NCBI GenBank assembly: GCA_000697055.1
Contig: JNDT01001361.1
Coordinates: 22,144-86,143 of the forward strand
Length of the DNA stretch: 64,000 nucleotides
Direction of reading: 5' to 3'
Source: Saksenaea vasiformis B4078
Taxonomy: Eukaryota; Mucoromycota; Mucoromycetes; Mucorales; Saksenaeaceae
Position numbers and translations under genes: made by a program. The stretch's first letter is position 1; the number at the start of each line of letters is the position of its first letter. This document shows positions 35,501 through 47,183 of this stretch, in pieces. The notes under the pieces were generated by a model, which had not been told where the DNA came from, made no database searches, and worked only from the letters and a program-made list of their open reading frames with translations.

Positions 35501-38500
35501 AACAGTGAGAACTTAAATTATTGTCTGCCTTTCGTAATAGGCTCCGTGATTTCATCGAATCCAGTATACGACTGTTCTGTCAATATGTCTATACGATAAG
35601 AAAAAGTGTTACGTTCTTCTTTCGCGTCGCTTCATCTTATCAACGATCCTTAGCCATGATGCGCTTTAGATCTATACAGTTAACAGGATTTCGCAGCATA
35701 TAACAACTCAACTATGACATACACATAATAGACCCATCTGTGTGATCATGCTACCATGCTGTCAATTATGATAGAATGGCACAAATAAACGTGAATGTAT
35801 TAGAATAGCGAGACCACCAAATGTAGCACACCAAAATTTATTGACAATGGAAAAGCAACTGACGTAATATATGGTAATTTGATATCCCAATCAAGCACTT
35901 ATTCCCTATGATTATGCAGACGTGATATCAAATCTGTTTTGATGTACACCTCTGCATCGTCAGCTCTCACTTTTTCACATATTCGACATGCATATTCCGT
36001 GAGAAGAAGCATTCAGTATTCATTCGTCTTGGATATAACCTACTAACACTTGATTTCGTCGCAATGCATAATTTGTAACCATACGGATGGTTTGACTAGG
36101 CCGATTTAGGAAGCCAAGCATTCAGCTGCTCTAGACTTTAACACTGTCCGATATCTCGGCTTTTTGGGGCAAATAGGTGAATCGAAGTCAAAACCTCCCG
36201 AATGCAGAATGCCTGGAAGTCTAAACATTTATTTTTAAGGAACATCCATAATAGTCGAGGGGGAACATGTGATTGGAGCGTGAATTTCAAGTATTGGTTG
36301 GCAAAATTACTAGCAAACTGATTCCAGGTATTCACGAAGAATGGCATGGACTGCATTCCGTAGTAGATCCGCTTCATGACGCTGCCTACACCGCATCCCA
36401 CAGCAGTGTTCAGAAATAGAGGTAAGCATTGTCAATTCAGAAACAGTATGTACAGCTAGCGGAGGGGAAAGCAAGGCATGGCCAGGTAGAGCACGTACTC
36501 AGCTCTTGAAAGCCTTTCATCGCGAACTACTCTATTGCATTTCCGGGAGTACAATGGGGAATCCAGATTGTTTGAAAATACCGAAGTCTTTGTGATCGCC
36601 GCGAATGATGGACGCTGAAGAGATATGCGTCAATAACCTCATGAACCGTCCAGAGCCTCATTTCTAGCCTTTAGAGTATTTCCATACATTTTATAAGATT
36701 TATAGAATAATATTACTCCTCCAAAGTGAACTTCTACGTCCTGTGAGATGCACTGACAATCTGATAGAGTGGAACCTACAATATCTCCTTCATTGTAGCT
36801 GTTTATAAGGTACACATTGATATACAACATTTCCTTTCAGTGTGTAATGTGTCTCATTAACTTTATCACTCTTTTCAAGGGATTTCACCAACGGTGATTT
36901 TATTTTCATATATAGCTATCAGCTACGACTTCGGTGATATTACATTTCTAAAACCACATATCTCTTGATCTCCTTAGGTCATCTTGTTTGGTAAATACAG
37001 GTCGACAATGGTACTGATTTGCGCTACTTTTTCTCCATTTATGCAGTATAGCAGTAGCATTTTTTTTGCGCCATCTCACCTATCTCATTGATAAATAGAA
37101 GAGGGTAAGTTCACGGTTGATGCCATCGTCCTAAAGGTTCAAATAAAGCGGCGTTTGTTTTCTGCCTCTGACCCACCATGATTTGCTCCTCGCAGCTGAT
37201 CTGTCTGTATTTCGCGCTTTCTAAACGATATCTGATCAAGTCCGTTGTTTAATCGTTCTGATAGCATGCACAGAACTAACGCTCGACGAACTCCTCTCCG
37301 AGGAAGATAACTGTTATAATCTCTCCCACTCTCGTCCTCTCCCTTTCTTTCTTTGATTCCCTGGATAAAGCACGGATGTATAATGGGCTCGAAAGCTCAC
37401 AATACATAAGGAGCTGCTCATTGCCCCTGTTCGAGATGATGTCTGTCATTAATCTAGATGAGAAGAACGTGTTGTAAAAATGACAAAGCTGTCAGCGAAA
37501 GTGTATCGACTCTGAAGAATCAGCTGTTAGAACAGATGCCGCGAAATCCCTGTAATCTTCCATTTTCCTGTCGGGTTGTCTGCATGAATCTCAAGATTTC
37601 GCACGTGCTAAGAGCATTCGCCTAATGAGACCTTATGCGCTCTTAAAGGTCGATAAAGACCATTGTACTATGATTCCTGTGGTGGTGAGTATAAAATAAT
37701 GGTGATAGGCTATTTCAAAGTACATTGGTATCATTGTACGCTGTACCCACACTGTTCGATCCCTTTTTTACGTTTCTCTAAAGATCTTACTATATCAAGG
37801 GTCCAATTTGCGCTAAGAGGAGATCCAACATGCGTTATTACTTCATCAATTTTTCGTTAGAGTATCAATTGGCTTGCATGAACTCGGACCTTCCAGTGGA
37901 TGAAAATCACCATAAAAAAGCCGTGGTTAGTAATGGGACAATCATAAGGATTGAATGAACGCAGAAAAACATGCTCCAAAGTCCAGAGTCCATCTGTAAA
38001 CAACGCCAAATAATTGCATAGGAAGCTCCCATAACTTTGCAAGTAAACAATAATCAGTCGAAGCAAGGTGGACAATGCAATAACGTGGCTTTCGGGAATA
38101 TCTAAATGATGATCGTTTTCCATATGCAGTGTCAAGATTCATAGATCTTTCCAGACCTCCGAAAGCTCCCTTATGAACGAACTAGTATATGATGGGAGGT
38201 GTTGCATATGAATCTGCGTGGTACCTGCGGACCTTACAGAAACTTGTAAATGGCGGTATGAAGACGGAGGCGATAAAAAACGTGGCAGTGAAGGATCAAA
38301 CCGGTCATAACGTCCTCCTCCTGATGTGCATATATATTATTGATCAACGCTACAGCTGCAGTCAGTTGATATTTCATATATGCTAACTACAACGCCACCC
38401 ATAGATCCATTAAAAGTTCACGCTTGCCGCTGTCAATCAGTCACTATTTGGTGCGCTATTCTCGGATTTGGAGGCCTGACTGTTCCCATCCAGTTGCCCT

Positions 38501-39654
38501 AGCTAATATATTCCTCGTACACGTGGCAGCTCCCCTTTTATCATTCATTGCTGTTTACTTCATCATCTTATGGTGACAATGGCTTGATGGTGCTGACCGT
38601 AGAGAGAACCGATGTAACTCGTTTCCTTCTTCACGTAGTGTGATTATTTATATAACTTAAGTAAGTATAGCAGATATATGTGACATGAACATTACGCGAA
38701 AGGAGTACTTATTTCATGATACGCAGTCAACAGAGACGTCTAGAGGCGTTGATGTAGTAATCAAATTTGGTATTTGTTGTTCCACAAAGTATGCATGATC
38801 CCCTGGGAGAATTGACCATCACTCCGAGCTTATTTATTTATGGCGTTAACTCGTCAAAAGCGCCTATGTTTGGGAGGATTACGCATCAGAATAAAAATTC
38901 ACGACGACGCCGTCGTCGTCATCACAGCCCTCATTATCAGTATAGCGTGGGACTTCCGGTGATTGTCAAGTATCATCTCTGCCAACCGCCGGTCTGCTGT
39001 GTGGAAAGCAGTTGCTGTCTCTGCCACGTTGTCTCGTGGGTCTGAGGACCAAGTGCTGGATTTTCAAGATATATTTGTGTCGATCTCAAATGGTCTTGCG
39101 TAGAGGATTGTATACTTTTACATCGAAACGCTGCTTCATCGTAATGGGTTCACCAATGCATCAATCGGAGACGGAAATTCACAGTATTGGAAGGTACGTG
39201 GAGACCCTTTATTATTCATTTGGGCACTGCTTTATCAACAATGCGTTCTTTGTAGACAATGAGGTCGGATACACATACAAAAAACCGTGACTTTTGATCT
39301 CTTGCTTAGTTTCTTGGCCGTAGACAAAATAAGTGGCTATTCATAATGGCCGGCGACTCCTTTTCCCGTCTGACCGAAATAGTGCGGGTAGTAGCCTTTG
39401 GGAGGGGGGTGTTAAGTAAACTAGCATCCAAGCTTTATTCCATTCATAAACTACGAATGGATCGTTATGTCGTCTACATGTTCGTGTCCACCGAGGGACT
39501 GATTTGATGTAAAGTATGGATTCTTGGTCCGATTTATACTCTAGTGACTCTGTATTCGATTCCTTCCTTAGTGCAGGCTTAGCTCTTTGCAGATGCAAAG
39601 TTTATATAGATTATCGTTAAATCGGTTCAAATATACAATAATAAAGGTAGCAGC
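32514..39654. other. Long gene-poor region
   Basis: Seven kilobases without a convincing gene. It holds repeat copy 1 (32985-33925). Open frames elsewhere (for example 34542-34730, 36138-36401, 37663-37860, 38767-39290) are short, lack domains and seem to be relics or chance. A short GC-rich palindrome lies at 38901-38919. Confidence 0.5.
32985..33925. repeat. Dispersed diverged repeat, copy 1
   Basis: Aligns by eye in the same orientation with 47238-48240. Matching landmarks include the 'gacaaaatttcttacctga.ggtttagcat' block (33049 on), the 'cacttacagctcc.ggagga' block (33219 on), the 'gatgtccca.c.ttggaagg' block (33430 on) and the 'aatgacaatcgga' block (33744 on). Read on the minus strand, several matching blocks end at GTAAG/AG-like boundaries, so the repeat may descend from an intron-containing gene or a transposable element. 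Both copies are broken by stops. Confidence 0.8.
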
Positions 39655-39978
39655 TTAATCATACGCCAGAGGCTCTTCCATCAGCCAACTGTCTTCTTGC
39701 TCATCGAAGTCATTCGGGTTTATACTGAACAGGAGGTTGTAGTCTTCGCTATCTTCGTCAATGTCTGAATCGTCCAAAAATTCTAGCGAGAACCCAAAGA
39801 CGTCTTCGTCGTCATCCTCATCTTCTTGCATATGATAACAACCCTCTGTACAAATTTCTCCATTTTGCAATACTAGCTGATCTTGCAACTGATATTCCAC
39901 GACTGGCAGGGCGTTATTTGAATAGAAGCAGAACATGTAAAATGCGAAAGCAAGGAAAAAGATATGTTTTGGCTGCAT
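39655..39978 (-). CDS. Small acidic secreted protein
   Basis: No known family. Single exon, 107 residues from the Met at 39978; an upstream in-frame Met at 40002 is less likely because it would place charged and odd residues before the signal peptide. Residues 1-24 form a strongly hydrophobic leader (IFFLAFAFYMFCF) consistent with secretion. The mature part is highly acidic, with repeated Asp/Glu clusters (QEDEDDDEDVFGFSLEFLDD, SDIDEDSEDYN) and only two cysteines (EICTEGCYH). The T-rich leader on the coding strand just before the ATG resembles promoters of other genes here. Small secreted proteins of this kind are common in filamentous fungi. Nothing in the sequence shows its role. Confidence 0.5.
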   Translation of the reverse strand: MQPKHIFFLAFAFYMFCFYSNNALPVVEYQLQDQLVLQNGEICTEGCYHMQEDEDDDEDVFGFSLEFLDDSDIDEDSEDYNLLFSINPNDFDEQEDSWLMEEPLAYD

Positions 39979-41864
39979 GTTAAAAAGAAAAGAAAAAAAC
40001 AAGGGAAAAAGAGTCCAAAAAGAAAAAGAGGATGTCCTTATGTGCGTGCCAAAAATACTTTATATGCATTTGGCATATAGATGTGGTCATTGTCATTTCC
40101 TCCTGCCCTATTCGCATACCCCTGGATCACCAAGATCTTCATAGCCCTGTTGGAGGCCCTAAACTTTATCACCGCGAAAGGAGTTTTGTGCGACGTAGGA
40201 GCAATCATATGTACAAACGCTAAGCCAATGCGGCCTGTAGCTCGCTGCTGCTGACAGTACTTGGTGTGGCTGAATAGATTAGAAACTGAACCGAAGGAAT
40301 TAGACGGACATCTCAGAAATGTCCTACCACATTTATGTTTTGAATAGCTAGGCTCGCAAAATGATAAAGTGAACTAATACCATTTTGGCTAGGCGTCCGT
40401 TGGAAAAGAGAACTGGGTAAAAAATAGCAGTTTCAAATTTAGGACGCGAATTTTCTAAGAACAACGAAAGCATCAAGAGGCTGTGCCTCTGACAAAACTC
40501 AAAGACCGACGTAAACATCCGCTGTGATACGCAAACGGTGACAACTTTAAAGCTTATCTTTATAGTCGTAAATAAATGGTACGCCAAGAAGCGTAAAATC
40601 TCTAAAACCAGTAAAAAGAGTCTGTATTGTACTTTCTACGAACACCCATCATACACCAGCATGTGCTACTTTTTCTACAATGTACCAAAGTGGCAGCTGC
40701 ACGAATTAACTCGGCTCCACTGATATGAATAGATAATAGGCAAACCTTTTACAATTATGGTACTTTTTTTCTCACTTTTACGCAATAGAGCAACTCAGTT
40801 TTTCGGGATATTTTATTGCATGTCTATTCTTGAAATAGCGGTAAACTCGACATCGCTGGGAAACGCAACTACGAAGCTTATTCAAGCCGTTTTCTTTTCT
40901 TTCCACAGTTTAACCATCGATATTAGCATACCGACTGATCACTATACCAAGTATCGGCAATGCATGTGTGGTACCCGTGCTGATAGCTGTATAAGGCGTT
41001 GCCGCTCAGGATTGGTGAGAGCTGCTTCGCGGTGGAAAGTTATGCTCTTTCCATCAGAAAGGATCTGATCCACGACGCTCTTTTCAACTTTTGGGTATAT
41101 ACTAGTCCGAACAGTCCTTACTTATCATACTGGCCCAAAATTGCTCTCATTCCCTTACCCACTAGCTAGTTCTCAAACGTCGTTAGGATCCTTACTCGCT
41201 CCGGCAAAATCAGGTACAATCGGACAGACTCTCTTAATCGACGCTTTCAAAAACGAAAGGAAAGCGGATGTAATAGATAGTAACTATGCATATATGTATC
41301 GCAGAAGCCCTGTTCCACTATATCGCATTATTCCATCAGTGTTGTCGATCAATTGTAGATGGAGCACGTTTCTTACATCCATGAAATCTTCGCTATTGTA
41401 TGCTATCACACATGTACGTTACACGTGCAGACGCTCCTCCAGACGAGAAGCTATCATATGCAATAATAAACGTACCCTGTGTTCGTCACTTTTCCTTGTT
41501 GTCTTGGGCTTTTGTCGTCTCTCGCTTCTAAGCTGACCTACGATCCAGTAAGCTGCCATCCATGATTTGCCAAGCGGTATCTGAACCTGCAACGATTTTG
41601 ATTGGCTGGGCTGCTTAACAGCAAACGCTCTGGCTGGCCATCTCGAAGCACCTCCTCTCCCTCTCCGAACTCCTAAGAGGTATGTAAAATTATTTTTGGA
41701 TTACTATTCGATATGACGGATGTATCGATGCGTGTGTGGATTGATGGATGGATGGGTGGGCGGACAGATGGATGGATCAGAATTTCTTAGTTTCCAAACG
41801 AAGACCCACGGAAAGAGATAGTTGTGAGCGATTGATCTAATACAACTTTCTGTAGATTTGAACC
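39979..41864. other. Intergenic region upstream of RPL8
   Basis: No gene recognised. The 3' part probably carries the RPL8 promoter and a 5'-UTR intron (donor GTATGT near 41680, acceptor ctgtag near 41854). A GATG-type tandem run lies at about 41740-41775. Confidence 0.5.
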
Positions 41865-42678
41865 ATGGGTCGCGTCATTCGTGCTCAGAGAAAGGGTGCC
41901 GGAAGCATTTTCAAGGCTCACACCGTCGGTCGTAAGGGCGCTGCCCAGCTGAGAGTCTTCGACTATGCCGAACGTCACGGTTACATTCGCGGTATCGTCA
42001 AGGAAATCGTTCACGATCCCGGCCGAGGTGCTCCTCTTGCCAAAGTAATTTATAAGTCGACAAAATTGAAAGAGAGATATTGACACATCGTATCAGGTTG
42101 TCTTCCGCGATCCCTACAAGTACAAGCTTCGCACCGAGACCTTCATCGCCACTGAAGGTATGTACACTGGTCAATTCGTGTACTGCGGTAAGAAGGCCAC
42201 CTTGAACATCGGCAACGTCCTTCCTCTCGCCTCCGTCCCCGAAGGTACCATCGTCTGTAACGTTGAAGAGAAGGTTGGTGACCGTGGTGCTCTTGCCCGT
42301 ACCTCTGGCAACTACGCTACCGTTATCAGCCACGGTGACGACGGTAAGACCCGTATCAGACTTCCCTCTGGTGCCAAGAAGATCGTTGCTTCCACCTCCC
42401 GTGCCGCTATCGGTATCGTCGCTGGTGGTGGTCGTATTGACAAGCCCCTGTTGAAGGCCGGTCGTGCCTACCACAAATATAGAGTCAAGCGTAACAGCTG
42501 GCCCAAGACCCGTGGTGTTGCTATGAACCCCGTTGACCATCCTCACGGTGGTGGTAACCATCAGCACATTGGTCACGCCTCTACCGTCGCTCGCGACAGC
42601 CCTGCTGGTCAAAAGACCGGTCTTATCGCCGCCAGAAGAACTGGTCTTCTCCGCGGTACCAAGAAGCTCAAGGAATAA
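41865..42678 (+). CDS. RPL8: 60S ribosomal protein L8 (uL2)
   Basis: Core large-subunit protein at the peptidyl-transferase region. Exons 41865-42044 and 42097-42678 give 253 residues, the normal eukaryotic length. The start [11 protein letters not shown] and the conserved block [17 protein letters not shown] (with the functionally important His) are intact, and the protein ends [10 protein letters not shown]. The gene has a strong C-ending codon bias, unlike the neighbouring intergenic DNA, as expected for high expression. This bias also creates a long but spurious open frame on the opposite strand. AATAAA and TAATAAA sequences directly follow the stop and may serve in polyadenylation. Confidence 0.98.
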
Positions 42679-45449
42679 ATGTAATAAAGTTGTTGGAATT
42701 AGCTTATTGGCATTTCGTGTTATTGGGTGCTTCCTGACTGGCTGTAGCTTTTGGACAGTTCGCTGTCTATTTCATATTGTGGATTGCTTACGACTACACT
42801 TAAGTTTGAATGAGTATGGCAGATCGTTCGTACCGACAAAAGATAGCTTATTTTTTAGCATTAACATAACATATATGATTCAATAGCCTAAATGTCGCAT
42901 TAGGTCATGCTAATATCGCTGCATTATTTAACTGGAGGATTTCATCTTGTGTACATGCAGCCTTTCGATCGTCTTGGATGGTCTCTGCTCGTTGTTCCAC
43001 CTTCAAATATGCAATGTCCGAGCAAGTCTCGATGTTCTAAGAAATACAGTTGGTTGAAATAGTTGTTGCTGTAGGATAGTACAGATGTTTCTAAAGATAA
43101 TACACTCGTTTTATTTAGAAAAAGTCTTTTGAAAAGATGATGTATGACGCGCGAATGCACAACATTCATTCAACTTTTGCGTATTCTGGAAACTTGACCA
43201 TCCTCCCATAATTATATCCAGCGAGCTCTGTCGTAGCTTTTCTTGTTGTCAGCGCCTGAGCCGCTTGGATCAAGTTATATCGTAGTGAATACAAATTTGC
43301 GTGCTCTATACCGGTAGGGATCGCAGTAATATTTCTGTCTATCCTTACGTGTAATCCCAGCATCGGTATACGCCTTCTTCACCGCGCCCGGCATTACTGA
43401 TTGTCCACGCGCTTCTTGACAGAGTCGAGTTGCGTCTGCAAAAGTCGACAAGCGGTTAGCTAAAACCCGGACCAATCTTAACTGAACATTACCCTCTTTC
43501 CTCCATTCGACATATAAGTGGAACGTGGTTGTATCTTTCTTTTATCTGCAGCACCGCATTCCCGGACATATATCAGTGCTCGAAGGATTCAACGTCTGCA
43601 TACCCTCTTTGTAGGGCCAGCGCAATCAACATCAGAGGACAATCCAGGTGTTCTTCTTCGTCGTCATCCGGGGAATGGACAGTTCGCGTAGCGGTGCGAT
43701 TTTCAGTGGTTAACGCGTTTTCCCCACATTTTGAGATGCTGAAATCGGAGCTCTGCGTGGAACATGGCTCTCCGTAGTTTGCGATGAACCAAAGACTTGA
43801 TGTTGGCGGGGAGCTGCTGTAATGTTCTGTACTCACATATTGATCAGAGCGTTTACTTTAAAATACGTAAACAGCTAACGAGTCTGCAAATAGCACGATG
43901 AACAGTAGTGCCCAGACAAGTGATTTTGACCTAGTTCTTTCCGGTGTATGATCATGTATGAGTCGATCTCACTTATTTTCAACATTTAGCCAATCATGCT
44001 GAGGGTCGAAACTGTCATAATGCAATGAACTTGTTGAGGATTTTCCTTCGGACACCAAGGAGGACTGTTGTCGGTGTGTCCGAAGGAAATCTCGCCCCCA
44101 ACATCGTGCTCAAATTTTAGAAATTGCAGATTCTGGTTTATCTTATAGATAGATTGTTTAAACCGTCTTAGACAGCGGAATTCAGCGTTAAAATCCATGA
44201 GAGTTATGTTAAAAGCAAACAATAGGACGAAGAGGCACCTCGGAAATCCCAGCCCTTCTGTCCTCTGGGACACTCAAGTTATGGCTCATACTCGATGATA
44301 CACCAATGATGTACAACGTCATCGTTCAAAGGACCTCTATCGTTCGTCGCCTCCCTTTCCTAGTTTAGCTAGCACATTTCTTTCCCTTCATTTGCCATCG
44401 TAAATGTCTGTCTAGTCGTTCCTTATCGCAGATCAATTAAAGATTCAAAATTTGATAAACGTTGTAAGACTTTAGGGTGTTTATATCAGTACGCATCAGA
44501 GGAAAAGTCAGCAACTTCGCCTGCTGTATCTCTTTCAATGACTACGGCCTGAAACTTTCCTTTTACTTTGGGACAACAAAAAATCCGAGCATGTTTGCGT
44601 TTTCTCCTTCTTCCTGTCGCTTTCAAAAGGTAAAGATTAAGTTCTCATAAGTATGCAAGATAAATTAATACATCATTTGCAGTCAATGGGCGCATAAGCA
44701 TAATGAAGGATGAAACCACTGTTCTTCCGTATCCTGTCCATGATGACCTCCGTTTCATTAAGAGAAGTATTTGCCACATATAATAACCCTTCATTGACAT
44801 CATTCATATCCATAGACTATATCCAGGGAAAATAAACTGATGATAAAGCCATGAAAAGGTGAATCAAATTGAAGCTCAAACATACTTTTCACTTCTCTCT
44901 TCTTTACAGATGCAAATCGTTCGAAATGATAAAAGTCGACTTTACGATAAGTATTTGCTCATTTTTTTATTCCACAGCCAGCTATTTCATTATACTTCCG
45001 TAGATAATACGGCGCGATACAAAGGTAAGTCGCATATATATATTCGACCATTTTTTAAATTATTTTACAGGTTTGTTGTCAACATGCTTCTCTGTCAGTC
45101 ATTCATCTATCCGAAAAGCGTATATCTCAGTCAGTTCTATACTGAATACATTTAAAAACCGTGCGTCACCGGTTAAAGGGTAGGCCTCCCATATGTTTAG
45201 TATACACGCTGACGCTTTTGCAGTGCACCACTGGGTTCACGTAAATTACGCGTGGATAAGGCAGGCTGATAATGGAAACCTGCGACTTTCGTCCAGTGTG
45301 TTCGAAGGCAGTTCCTTTCCTTATCCTGCCCCCGATTTTAAAGATACCGAAAATCCCATTTGGCGCGTGCATTGGAATCACGTGTATGGTAGTTAGACAG
45401 GTTGTCGTCTTCTCAGCAGGTATCTTCTCAGCAAAACCTCTAACCAATA
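42679..45449. other. Gene-poor region with hairpin
   Basis: No firm gene. Short minus-strand frames at 43166-43475 and 43573-43836 have no recognisable domain. A strong inverted repeat lies at 44039-44091. Confidence 0.5.
44039..44091. repeat. Inverted repeat / hairpin
   Basis: Left arm 44039-44056 and right arm 44073-44091 pair over about 18 bases with one or two interruptions (TTTCCTTCGGACAC against GTGTCCGAAGGAAA), separated by a 16-base loop. Confidence 0.85.
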
Positions 45450-47183
45450 ATGATTAACATACCTCACGAGGTTCTGGGCATCATCGCAAATAGTTTATCG
45501 AAAAAAGATATTTGCAACTGTACATTAGTCAACAAAGAATGGAATGCTTGTTTTGGCGCGTTTCTACTTCAGGACATTGCAATGATTGGACGACGGCAAT
45601 ATTATCGTATCCGCGGCATGTTAAAACGATCTGGGACAGGGCAACATGTCAAGCAGCTCGAAATGGATAAATGCAGATTGTCCGAGGAGGAGGCAAAAGG
45701 CCTACAAACGATGTGCCCTAACGTCAACGCGCTGCGTCTTGGACATTCACTGAGCAAATATGGTTCCGATTCTAACAGCGTCGTCCATGCATCGTCAGCG
45801 GTCCAACTATTCGCGGTATACGCGCCTCAGCTAACAAGTCTGACATTAAACATGTGCATCTATGTCCCAGGTTATGGGTTGAAGAAAAACTATGCCGCAC
45901 CTGGATTTGCTTTCTTAGAAGCTTGTCCCGACCTCAAATACTTGAGGCTCGAGCACATAGAGGAGCTTTCCGTGGCCAATGCTGAGGAGATACATTCTCA
46001 CTGCCCAAAATTGGAGCATATCGAATTACATGGGCGTGCACTCCAACAGTTAAAGGACAACCCGCTCAAGGATATTAAACCAGCAACACATGTACGCAAA
46101 CTTATGCTGGAGTATGAGAAAGCATGGTACAACTACGAATCATGGTTGATGTATGTCGCGTTGAAGTACCCGTCTCTGGAAGTTCTAGACATCAACAGTC
46201 GTCGTTCAACTGTTGCGATCTATCCGCCGGAGGTGCCGGAAAATGCAGATAAGCAACTCTGCTTTGATACGCTGGCTCAACGTTGTCCCCGCCTTCGAAA
46301 CTTCAGCGTCACTTCCCTCACTTTAAGTCATATTTTCTTCGAATCGCTGAGCAACCATAAAATCAACCTTACTGTCCTTAATCTTCACGATCTGAAACAT
46401 GGCAGAGACAGTATTTTACGAGCCATTGAATGCGCGAAAGACACACTTCAAAGTTTCTCCGTGACGATCCCAGGATCGATTGACAAGTCTGAATTACTGG
46501 AACGATTGAGTGCCTGTCGACAGTTAACTGCCCTGAGTATTGCCGATCACGACCGTTTCGAACCTGAAGTCTATGCAATTGAAGAAGTCTTGAGCTACTG
46601 CAAAGGATTGAAAACATTGGAACTCACGCAGGTTCCAATCCTTTCAGATGCAGTAGTAGAAGCACCGACACAGCAATACCCTCTTTCCTGTCTGAAGGTG
46701 AAGGAAACTATTTTTAATCAGAATTTCCTCGATTCCCTTTCAAGCCTCTGTCCAAAGCTACGCGACCTGTCCATAGTCAGGTGCTCTCGAGAGTACCGGC
46801 ATGCCGACATAGAGGTAAAGATCGACCTTCCAAGGCATCGACTTTCTTCCGTCACGCTAGATGAATTGCAGCATCGTTTAATTGTGGATAAGACCAAATA
46901 TGTCTGCGTGATAACGAAGGATCGAGAAAGATGGTACTATACCAGCTATGGTACGGGGAGAAACAAAAAGAAGGTCACTGCAAAGTCGTTTACAGACGAT
47001 GAGTCAGATCTGCTCAAAGAAATTATTGATGGTCCATCCACTAATCCTCGTCGTACAAAAAAGCTTAAGGGTAGCAGAGGAGAAGCAGTTGCCTGGGACT
47101 TCGAAGAGGTATTATGCGGATATACCACAATATCGTGCGAATCTCTAGATAGCTTAGTTGTTAAGGGTATTCAACTGATATAG
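45450..47183 (+). CDS. F-box protein with leucine-rich-repeat-like body
   Basis: Single uninterrupted exon of 577 residues. Residues 4-35 (IPHEVLGIIANSLSKKDICN then LVNKEWNACF) fit the F-box pattern that binds Skp1 in SCF ubiquitin ligases. The rest contains degenerate leucine-rich units (TLNMCIY, LKYLRLEHIEEL, LEHIELHGRAL, LEVLDINSR, LKTLELTQV, LRDLSIVRC), typical of the large and fast-changing F-box/LRR families in Mucoromycota. It probably serves as a substrate receptor, but the target is unknown. A Lys/Arg-rich segment near residues 515-550 is outside the repeat pattern. The lack of introns sets it apart from most genes here. The next feature downstream is repeat copy 2. Confidence 0.8.
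   Translation: MINIPHEVLGIIANSLSKKDICNCTLVNKEWNACFGAFLLQDIAMIGRRQYYRIRGMLKRSGTGQHVKQLEMDKCRLSEEEAKGLQTMCPNVNALRLGHSLSKYGSDSNSVVHASSAVQLFAVYAPQLTSLTLNMCIYVPGYGLKKNYAAPGFAFLEACPDLKYLRLEHIEELSVANAEEIHSHCPKLEHIELHGRALQQLKDNPLKDIKPATHVRKLMLEYEKAWYNYESWLMYVALKYPSLEVLDINSRRSTVAIYPPEVPENADKQLCFDTLAQRCPRLRNFSVTSLTLSHIFFESLSNHKINLTVLNLHDLKHGRDSILRAIECAKDTLQSFSVTIPGSIDKSELLERLSACRQLTALSIADHDRFEPEVYAIEEVLSYCKGLKTLELTQVPILSDAVVEAPTQQYPLSCLKVKETIFNQNFLDSLSSLCPKLRDLSIVRCSREYRHADIEVKIDLPRHRLSSVTLDELQHRLIVDKTKYVCVITKDRERWYYTSYGTGRNKKKVTAKSFTDDESDLLKEIIDGPSTNPRRTKKLKGSRGEAVAWDFEEVLCGYTTISCESLDSLVVKGIQLI

Noticed and set aside
34530..37330. Two short stretches reading NCYNL followed by a Pro/Leu-rich segment (near 34560 and 37310)
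   Set aside because: Similarity is limited to about ten residues and could be chance. It is too weak to call a repeat family.
37740..37770. GTTCGATCC resembling a tRNA B box
   Set aside because: No matching A box or cloverleaf in the 60 bases before it.
38901..38919. ACGACGACG/CGTCGTCGT palindrome
   Set aside because: A simple trinucleotide repeat and its complement. It has no context suggesting a binding site.
41998..42612. 204-residue open frame on the minus strand across RPL8
   Set aside because: It is the complement of a highly codon-biased ribosomal gene. Its Gly/Thr/Val-rich composition follows from the sense strand.
43166..43836. Minus-strand frames with moderately plausible composition (TRLCQEARGQSV, SPDDDEEEHLD)
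   Set aside because: No domain, no convincing joint splice model and no clear start. Perhaps relics.
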